This document shows positions 15,452-20,510 of a stretch of DNA of 20,510 bases, piece by piece (the stretch's first letter is position 1; the number at the start of each line of letters is the position of its first letter). The position numbers and the translations under genes were made by a program. The notes beneath the pieces were generated by a model. It had not been told where the DNA came from and searched no databases. It saw nothing but the letters and a program-made list of their open reading frames with translations. This stretch comes from an uncultured Eubacteriaceae bacterium. GTDB taxonomy: Bacteria; Bacillota; Clostridia; Eubacteriales; UBA1433. The stretch spans positions 1 to 20,510 of the forward strand of contig CALFLU010000052.1 of NCBI GenBank assembly GCA_937880125.1. The letters run 5' to 3'.

Positions 15452-15463
15452 ACGGAGCATACC

Positions 15464-16594
15464 ATGACTGACTTCAGTAAAATGACTCTCGCTCAAATAC
15501 AAAATTTCTTTTCAACAAAAGAGATCGATCAGTATGCTCAATATTATGACTTACTGGCTTTGGACAGCCGCAAAACTGTGGAGGACTACTTGCTTCGCCT
15601 CAAAAAGGCCGAAGCTGCACAAGCTAAAGAATTGGCGAGAATTGACAAGATGATTGCCGCACAGCAGGCAGTTTTTCAGTCGGGTAATTTGCTCATTGCA
15701 GGCATTGATGAGGCAGGCCGCGGACCCCTCGCAGGGCCGGTCGTCGCCGGCGCGGTGATACTGCCTGCCGACGTGAAAATACCGCATATCAACGACAGCA
15801 AAAAACTTTCCGAAAAAATGCGCACAAAACTCTATGACCAAATTCAATCCCACGCCATCAGCATCGGTGATGGCGTGGGATTGAATTTGGTCATTGACGC
15901 AACCAATATTTTAAACGCCACCAAGCAGGCAATGGTCGAGGCCGTCTCGCAATTGAGCATCCGCCCCGACGCACTGCTGATTGATGCAGTGGCACTGCCT
16001 GTTGCCATTCGCCAGGCGCACCCGCACAAAGCCGACGAGCGCTTTTATTCGGTAGCTGCGGCCAGCATCATCGCCAAAGTCACGCGAGACAGGCTGATGA
16101 ACGACTATGCATCTGCCTATCCCGCCTATGATTTTGACCTGAATAAAGGATATGGAACCGCCGCGCACATGGCAGCCATCAGCAAATACGGACCCTGCCC
16201 CATTCACCGAAAAAGTTTTATCAAAAACATTCTTTCCGCTTCCGACAAAAAAACCACAGGCAATGCCGGTGAGTTTCGGGCGGTGAAATATCTTCAAGAA
16301 AAAGGTTGCCGCATCATTGCGCAAAACTACACCGCATTTCACGGCGAAATAGACATCATTTTTCAGGACGGCGATTATTTGGTATTTTGCGAGGTGAAGA
16401 CGCGCAAAAACAGCACCTACGGCACAGCTGCCATGGCGGTGGGCTATCAAAAAATACAACGAATCACCAAAACCGCTCTGCACTATTTGACCGACAGGCA
16501 AATCGACGATGTGGACATTCGCTTTGATGTGATAGAAGTCTATGAAAACGGTCACCTGTCGCATATCGAAAATGCTTTCATGGCATCGCAATAA
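15464..16594 (+). CDS. rnhB: Ribonuclease HII fused to a YraN (UPF0102) nuclease-like domain
   Basis: RNase HII cuts RNA in RNA/DNA hybrids and single ribonucleotides in DNA. In this 376-residue protein, residues 1-72 are the N-terminal extension common in Firmicutes, and 77-257 are the catalytic domain with GIDEAGRGPLAGPVVAGAV (Asp82, Glu83), NDSKKLSEKMR, LLIDA (Asp174) and AAASIIAKVTRDR (Asp209). Without a stop, residues 264-376 continue as a YraN domain, with TGNAGEFRAVKYLQEKG, then GEIDII (Asp297) and VFCEVKTRKNSTYG (Glu310, Lys312), a PD-(D/E)XK-like pattern. In many genomes the two are separate, often adjacent, genes. Residues 124-144 are encoded by a perfect 27-bp inverted repeat (15834-15894), and the usual Glu of the EID motif is Val143. 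Catalytic residues of both parts are present. Confidence 0.95.
   Translation: MTDFSKMTLAQIQNFFSTKEIDQYAQYYDLLALDSRKTVEDYLLRLKKAEAAQAKELARIDKMIAAQQAVFQSGNLLIAGIDEAGRGPLAGPVVAGAVILPADVKIPHINDSKKLSEKMRTKLYDQIQSHAISIGDGVGLNLVIDATNILNATKQAMVEAVSQLSIRPDALLIDAVALPVAIRQAHPHKADERFYSVAAASIIAKVTRDRLMNDYASAYPAYDFDLNKGYGTAAHMAAISKYGPCPIHRKSFIKNILSASDKKTTGNAGEFRAVKYLQEKGCRIIAQNYTAFHGEIDIIFQDGDYLVFCEVKTRKNSTYGTAAMAVGYQKIQRITKTALHYLTDRQIDDVDIRFDVIEVYENGHLSHIENAFMASQ
15834..15894 (+). repeat. Perfect 27-bp inverted repeat inside the rnhB coding sequence
   Basis: The arms are 15834-15860 and 15868-15894, perfectly complementary, around the seven-base spacer GCATCGG. Inner ends begin CCATCA/TGATGG and outer ends ATGACC/GGTCAT. 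It encodes residues 124-144 of the RNase HII part. No T tract follows, so it is not an ordinary terminator. No second copy is seen in the window. Confidence 0.97.
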
Positions 16595-16624
16595 TCATTA
16601 ATTTATCAAAAAGGAGTAGAACAA

Positions 16625-17896
16625 ATGACTCAATCAAGTGTGAAAAATACACTCTATTCTTATCGTTGGCTTGTGTATATCATTGTTTTACTGCTCTATT
16701 TTACCGGGGTTTTTCTCCGTATATCTCCCGGTGTTATCAAAGATGAACTCGAAGCCGCCTTTTCGCTGGGCGCAGTGGGCTTTTCTGCGCTTAACTCCAT
16801 GTATTTTTATACCTATATGATTTTGCAAATCCCCGTAGGTATTTTTGTAGATACCCTTGGCGCAAAAAAAATGGTCATCATCGGTGGCATCATTACGGCC
16901 GTCGGCTCCATTTTATTTGGCATCGCCACCTCCACAGCCGCTTTGATGGTTGCACGTCTGCTCATCGGCGCAGGTACTTCCGCATTTTTTATTTCTATTT
17001 TGAAACTGCAAACACAGTGGTTTTCCGCAAGTGAATACGGTTTTATGACAGGCTTGACTTCCTTTGCCGGCAACATGGGCGGTGCGGTGGCGCAAGGTCC
17101 TCTGGCTTTTTTAATTGCCTTGGCCTCCTGGCGCATTACATTTTTGTCTGTAAGCGGGCTGCTCCTTTTGCTCGTTGTTGCATCGGTTATCTTTGTCGTC
17201 AATACCCCTGTCGACAAAGGGTTTGCCCCGCTGCATACTTACGAAAAACCCTCCGCAAAACCCAAAATCGGTCCTGTGTTGATGGAAACTTTTAAAAATA
17301 AGCATGTTTGGCCGCTGCTTCTCTATATGTTTTTTGCACCGGGCTGCAATTTTACCATTCTCGCCTGGGGTCCTGCCTTTTTTGCACAGTCTTATGATGT
17401 AAGTATGCTTACTGCCGGCAATATTATGTTTCTTCAAACGACATTTTTTGCGGTGGGCTGCGCAGCAATCGGCAAAATATCCGATGTCATCAAACGACGC
17501 AAGTTGCCCGCCGTGCTCTTTGCCGTCATCAATGTGATTGTGTGGTGTATTTTAGTTTTTGCAGGCAAAAAACTTTCGATGAATATCGCTGCAGCACTCA
17601 TCGTTATCGGCGGCGCGGCAAACACCGGCTACATCTTAACCTTAACCATTGCAAAAGAAATCAGCAATCCGCAATTTGCGGGTATTTCCACTTCCATCGT
17701 CAATACGGCTCCTTTTTTGGGCGGTGCCGTGTTGCCAATCATCTTTGGTGCAATCATCGAGCATTATACCCCCATTCTTTCGGGTATTGCACTTTTTCAA
17801 AAAGCATTTATTTTGTTGCTGTTGTGCTATGTTTGCGGAATGGTTGCCTCGTTTTTTCTCGTGGAAACCCGCGCACAAAATGTTTATGGCAAATAA
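16625..17896 (+). CDS. Major facilitator superfamily transporter
   Basis: A 423-residue membrane protein with about 12 predicted membrane helices in two halves separated by a cytoplasmic loop (about 198-225, with KPSAKPKIGP). The MFS loop motif between helices 2 and 3 is seen as GIFVDTLGAKK (72-82), and a similar GKISDVIKRRK follows in the second half. Its arrangement resembles the organic-anion/nitrate-like MFS carriers, but substrate cannot be read from sequence. AAAAGGAG precedes the ATG. The stop of rnhB-yraN lies 30 bases upstream with no terminator. An FMN-dependent alpha-hydroxyacid oxidase-like gene follows 41 bases downstream, suggesting import of its substrate (inference). Confidence 0.93.
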   Translation: MTQSSVKNTLYSYRWLVYIIVLLLYFTGVFLRISPGVIKDELEAAFSLGAVGFSALNSMYFYTYMILQIPVGIFVDTLGAKKMVIIGGIITAVGSILFGIATSTAALMVARLLIGAGTSAFFISILKLQTQWFSASEYGFMTGLTSFAGNMGGAVAQGPLAFLIALASWRITFLSVSGLLLLLVVASVIFVVNTPVDKGFAPLHTYEKPSAKPKIGPVLMETFKNKHVWPLLLYMFFAPGCNFTILAWGPAFFAQSYDVSMLTAGNIMFLQTTFFAVGCAAIGKISDVIKRRKLPAVLFAVINVIVWCILVFAGKKLSMNIAAALIVIGGAANTGYILTLTIAKEISNPQFAGISTSIVNTAPFLGGAVLPIIFGAIIEHYTPILSGIALFQKAFILLLLCYVCGMVASFFLVETRAQNVYGK

Positions 17897-17897
17897 T

Positions 17898-17915
17898 AGT
17901 CCCCTTTGCGGGGCT
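17898..17915 (+). other. Small intercistronic hairpin
   Basis: CCCC and GGGG around TTTGC can pair, extended by AG/CT across a bulged T. No T tract follows, so it is not a normal terminator; it may affect stability of the bicistronic transcript. Confidence 0.3.
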
Positions 17916-17937
17916 GAAGATATAAGGAGGTATACAC

Positions 17938-18957
17938 ATGAATTACGGAGAACTTTTGAAAAATGCAAAAGAGAATATGAACGGCAATTGCAAGGCATGC
18001 AAGGTTTGCAACGGCGAAGCTTGCCGAGGCGTGATGCCCGGTCCCGGCGGCAAAGCCACGGGAGACGGTTTTGTTCGTTCCTATCTCAAGCTTCAACAAA
18101 TCAAAGTGCATATGGATACCATCTACGAAGAAGACACCATCGATACATCCTGCACTTTTTTCGGACAGAAATTTGCTTTTCCCGCTTTTGCGGCGCCCAT
18201 TGCAGGTACGCCGATACAATATGGGCCTCAATATGACCAGCAAGCTTACACCAAAGCCGTCGTGGACGGCTGCAAAAATGCAGGCACATTAGCTTTTACA
18301 TTTTTTGATCCCAACGACAGCGATACGCTCAAGTCCATCATCGAAGCCGACGGATGGGGCATTCCCACCATCAAGCCCTGGCCGCTGCAAGTCATGGCAG
18401 ATCAATTTAAAGCTGCCGAGCAAGCAGGGGCACTGGCCGTGTGCACAGATGTAGACGGTGCAGGCTTGGCTCTGGTGCAGGGCGGAAAAAACCCTGTGGG
18501 TCCCAAGTCTGTCAAACAGCTTTCCACCCTGGTTCAAAGCGTCAAAATTCCTGTAATCATCAAAGGCATTATGACGGTTGCCGGCGCCAAGAAGGCAGTG
18601 GATACGGGCGCATACGCCATTGTCATTTCCACACATGGCGGCCGTGTTCAAGACCAGACCCCCGCACCCATTGAGATGCTTGAAGAAATTTATGCGGCAG
18701 TGAAGGGCAAGATAAAAATCTTTATCGACGGCGGCATTCGCAGCGGCGTTGATGTTTTTAAATGTCTTGCTTTGGGTGCAGATGCAGTGCTAATCGGCAG
18801 ACCCTATCCTGTGGCTGTCTATGGCGGCGGCATGGAGGGTGCAACATTTTATACCAACATGCTGGCAGCCCAATTCAAAGAAACATTGATGATGACCGCC
18901 ACAAAAAATGTCAGCGAAATCAACCGCGAAAAAGTTTTTATTGACAAAAATTTCTGA
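17938..18957 (+). CDS. FMN-dependent alpha-hydroxyacid oxidase/dehydrogenase-like protein with N-terminal Cys cluster
   Basis: The 339 residues contain the TIM-barrel FMN-binding fold of the lactate/glycolate oxidase family: PVIIKGIMTV (Lys209, FMN), STHGGRVQDQTPAP (catalytic-type His233, Arg236), IFIDGGIRSGVDVFKCLALGADAVLIGRP. Family enzymes oxidise 2-hydroxy acids to 2-oxo acids. An unusual N-terminal segment carries Cys18, Cys21, Cys24 and Cys29 (CX2CX2CX4C), which could hold a metal or an iron-sulfur cluster; I recall similar Cys-rich starts in clostridial relatives annotated only as alpha-hydroxy-acid oxidizing proteins. The usual SNHGGR reads STHGGR. A strong AAGGAGG site lies seven bases before the ATG. 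It is probably cotranscribed with the MFS gene. Substrate and electron acceptor are unknown. Confidence 0.9.
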   Translation: MNYGELLKNAKENMNGNCKACKVCNGEACRGVMPGPGGKATGDGFVRSYLKLQQIKVHMDTIYEEDTIDTSCTFFGQKFAFPAFAAPIAGTPIQYGPQYDQQAYTKAVVDGCKNAGTLAFTFFDPNDSDTLKSIIEADGWGIPTIKPWPLQVMADQFKAAEQAGALAVCTDVDGAGLALVQGGKNPVGPKSVKQLSTLVQSVKIPVIIKGIMTVAGAKKAVDTGAYAIVISTHGGRVQDQTPAPIEMLEEIYAAVKGKIKIFIDGGIRSGVDVFKCLALGADAVLIGRPYPVAVYGGGMEGATFYTNMLAAQFKETLMMTATKNVSEINREKVFIDKNF

Positions 18958-18998
18958 TTGTTTTCTTTGCTCAATTGAATCATTGTCTTATTTACACA

Positions 18999-19041
18999 GG
19001 CGGCAACGGCGTCAAGACTTGCTTCTTTCGCCGTTGCCGCC
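18999..19041 (+). repeat. GC-rich 13-bp inverted repeat
   Basis: GGCGGCAACGGCG (18999-19011) pairs perfectly with CGCCGTTGCCGCC (19029-19041) around a 17-base loop, which itself contains the small palindrome CAAGACTTG. No T tract follows. It lies between the oxidase-like and flavoprotein genes. Confidence 0.85.
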
Positions 19042-19079
19042 AATTTGACAGTTTGCATGGTAAGTAACCTGTCAAATTG
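19041..19079 (+). repeat. Second, adjoining 11-bp inverted repeat
   Basis: CAATTTGACAG (19041-19051) pairs perfectly with CTGTCAAATTG (19069-19079), again around 17 bases. It shares base 19041 with the preceding inverted repeat. It could be an operator or part of a structured leader for the gene at 19140. No clear -10/-35 pair was found in this 182-base gap. Confidence 0.8.
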
Positions 19080-19139
19080 AAGCGAAATACAACGTAAAAC
19101 TTCTGCCTCGCATCGTCAAAACACCACAGGGAGGAAATC

Positions 19140-19775
19140 ATGAAAGCCATCGCAATCAATGCAAGCCCCAGAAAAGGAAAAAACACTGAGCAACTTTTGC
19201 GCTCTGCCCTTGACGGAGCAGCCTATATGGGCGCACAGACAGAGTTCATTGCGTTATATGATTTAAATTATACCGGCTGCACGAGTTGTTTTGCCTGCAA
19301 GCGAAAAGGCGCCGAGTCTTGCCACTGCTATTGGCAAGACGACTTGAGCCCCGTATTGGACAAAGTTTTATCTTCTGATATTTTATTTTTGGGCTCCCCC
19401 ATCTATTTTGGCGATATCACAGGTCAACTGCACTGTTTTTTAGAGCGCTTGAATTTTATTCTCATGACCTATGATGACTACAACAAACAGCTCTTCAACG
19501 GACGCATTAACACTTGCCTGTTTGTTACGATGAATGTAACAAAATCGATGTATGAGACACTCTATGAACAACCTTTGCTGAACAAGATCAAACCACTGGA
19601 GCGCTTAGGCGGAAAAATCAAATTATACGGCAGTTATGACACCCTTCAATTTGACGATTACACAAAATACCAAGCAGCAATTTTTGATGAACAGCACAAG
19701 AAAAAAATACACGAAGAAATTTTTCCCAAAGACCTGCTTGCCGCCTATGAAATAGGGCGCCAATTTGCACAATAG
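19140..19775 (+). CDS. Iron-sulfur flavoprotein-like NAD(P)H-dependent FMN reductase
   Basis: The 211 residues have a flavodoxin-like fold. The N-terminal INASPRKGKNTEQLL (6-20) is the FMN phosphate loop, and ILFLGSPIYFGDITGQLHCFLERL is the typical FMN-binding middle part. Cysteines 47, 50, 53 and 61 in GCTSCFACKRKGAESC follow the compact CX2CX2CX7C pattern known from archaeal and clostridial iron-sulfur flavoproteins, with Cys63 close by, so a [4Fe-4S] cluster is likely. Such proteins transfer electrons from ferredoxin or reduce oxygen species and quinones. GGGAGG lies before the ATG. It stands alone between a structured upstream region and a bidirectional terminator. The physiological role is unknown. 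Confidence 0.9.
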   Translation: MKAIAINASPRKGKNTEQLLRSALDGAAYMGAQTEFIALYDLNYTGCTSCFACKRKGAESCHCYWQDDLSPVLDKVLSSDILFLGSPIYFGDITGQLHCFLERLNFILMTYDDYNKQLFNGRINTCLFVTMNVTKSMYETLYEQPLLNKIKPLERLGGKIKLYGSYDTLQFDDYTKYQAAIFDEQHKKKIHEEIFPKDLLAAYEIGRQFAQ

Positions 19776-19840
19776 TTCTTTACCCGACCTATTTTGCTCA
19801 GTAGATTCGTCTATATTTTATATCCGAACTGTTTTCTGTT

Positions 19841-19883
19841 ATAAAAAAACCTCGAACATGTAATTTGCTCGAGGTTTTTTTAT
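19841..19883. terminator. Bidirectional terminator between the flavoprotein gene and ilvE
   Basis: A perfect 15-bp stem (19841-19855 with 19869-19883) has seven A on the left arm and seven T on the right, with a CCTCGA/TCGAGG core and a 13-base loop. It suits both convergent genes. Confidence 0.92.
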
Positions 19884-19909
19884 TCGATTCATAATATGAC
19901 ATTGATGGT

Positions 19910-20510
19910 TTAGCCGATAACGGGCGCCCATCCTCGGGTGTCTTCTTTTTGTCCGTATTGAAGAGCTGTCACTTCGTCATACAGCCTCTGAGACAGCGGT
20001 CCAATCTCTTGATTATTGATAATGACTTCTTTGTCCTTCCATTTCATCAAGCCTACAGGCGAGATAACTGCAGCGGTTCCCGTGGCAAACACTTCTGTTA
20101 ATCTGCCTTCTTCCGCGGCTTTAAATACTTTTTTCACGGACAAATCTTTTTCTTTTACTTCAACGCCCCATTCTTTCGCCAGCTCAATAACCGTAGCCCG
20201 CGTAATACCCGGCAAAATGGTTCCTCTCTTCAGCGACGGTGTATACAAAGTTCCGTCCAGCACAAACATGATATTGCTTGTACCCACTTCTTCGATATAT
20301 TTCTTTTCTTTGGCATCCAGCCAGCAAATCTGCGAAAAGCCTTTTTCGAGTACTTCCTCGCCCGGCTTAAGCGTTCCCGCATAGTTTGCCGAAGCTTTAT
20401 AAGCGCCGATGCCACCCTCTGCAGAGCGGATATATTTGTCTTCAACATAAATTTTTGTGGGTTTCACACCTTCGGGGTAGCGAAAAGGTTTGACTTCAGG
20501 CCGCTCACCT
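19910..20510 (-). CDS. ilvE: Branched-chain amino acid aminotransferase, C-terminal part
   Basis: This PLP enzyme (fold type IV) exchanges amino groups between branched-chain amino acids and 2-oxoglutarate. The window holds about 200 C-terminal residues; the frame continues without a stop to the window edge (ERPEVKPFRYPEG before VKPTKIYVED), so a GTG at 20467 is internal and not the start. Family segments include GGIGAYKASANYAGTL, QICWLDAKEKKYIEEVGTSN, MFVLDGTLYTPSL, RGTILPGITRATVIELAKEW, EVFATGTAAVISPVG and the end IGPLSQRLYDEVTALQYGQK. The N-terminal part with the start of the PLP site lies outside. It ends at the bidirectional terminator. Confidence 0.95.
   Translation of the reverse strand, partial: GERPEVKPFRYPEGVKPTKIYVEDKYIRSAEGGIGAYKASANYAGTLKPGEEVLEKGFSQICWLDAKEKKYIEEVGTSNIMFVLDGTLYTPSLKRGTILPGITRATVIELAKEWGVEVKEKDLSVKKVFKAAEEGRLTEVFATGTAAVISPVGLMKWKDKEVIINNQEIGPLSQRLYDEVTALQYGQKEDTRGWAPVIG

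Noticed and set aside
15834..15894. The rnhB palindrome as a rho-independent terminator
   Set aside because: No T tract follows on either strand, and the reading frame continues through it.
15911..16591. 226-codon minus-strand frame opposite rnhB-yraN
   Set aside because: It is a shadow of the coding strand with no start signal.
19910..20467. ilvE starting at the GTG at 20467
   Set aside because: The frame is open upstream with family-like residues and the remaining protein would lack part of the enzyme; the gene is simply cut by the window edge.

Overview
The window looks like a chromosomal segment of a low-to-mid GC Gram-positive bacterium of the class Clostridia. The evidence is the Firmicutes order ylxM-ffh-rpsP-khpA-rimM-trmD-rplS, followed by lepB-rbgA-rnhB; a bacterial type-3 prolyl-tRNA synthetase; strong AGGAGG ribosome binding sites; TTGACA/TATAAT promoters; and secreted proteins with cohesin, FIVAR and dockerin modules. 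No tRNA, rRNA, CRISPR array, insertion sequence or phage gene was recognised.

Left part (1-4600, minus strand). A two-gene unit encodes a secreted glucosaminidase that ends in a dockerin (557-3124), followed by a secreted protein with a cohesin-like domain and a Pro/Thr/Ser-rich linker that runs off the window (1-539). This is a potential extracellular plug-and-socket pair. Upstream lie a single-domain DAHP synthase (3193-3945) and the ribosome silencing factor rsfS (4094-4462), each with its own promoter; rsfS has a clear terminator.

Middle left (4580-10012). Divergent from rsfS is an enlarged ZapA-like division protein with a C-terminal coiled coil. A non-coding gap with its own promoter follows, then a large membrane-anchored extracellular beta-sandwich protein directly upstream of proS. 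proS and a convergent CorA-type transporter share a bidirectional terminator.

Centre (10041-13965, plus strand). One operon covers signal recognition particle and ribosome/tRNA maturation: ylxM, ffh, rpsP, khpA, rimM, trmD and rplS. Genes are tightly packed or overlapping, the unit starts at a good promoter and ends at a strong terminator. Its leader holds two tandem 18-bp hairpin units.

Right part (13966-20510). lepB, rbgA and a fused rnhB-yraN gene follow. The rnhB part contains a perfect 27-bp inverted repeat inside the coding sequence, the most unusual structure in the window. Next come an MFS transporter paired with an FMN-dependent alpha-hydroxyacid oxidase-like enzyme carrying an N-terminal cysteine cluster, an intergenic region with two consecutive large inverted repeats, an iron-sulfur-flavoprotein-like reductase, a bidirectional terminator, and the 3' part of ilvE on the minus strand.

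Most of the window is ordinary housekeeping. The points worth following are the cohesin/dockerin pair, the palindrome in rnhB, the rnhB-yraN fusion, the double inverted repeat before the flavoprotein gene, and changed signature residues in RbgA, LepB and DAHP synthase.
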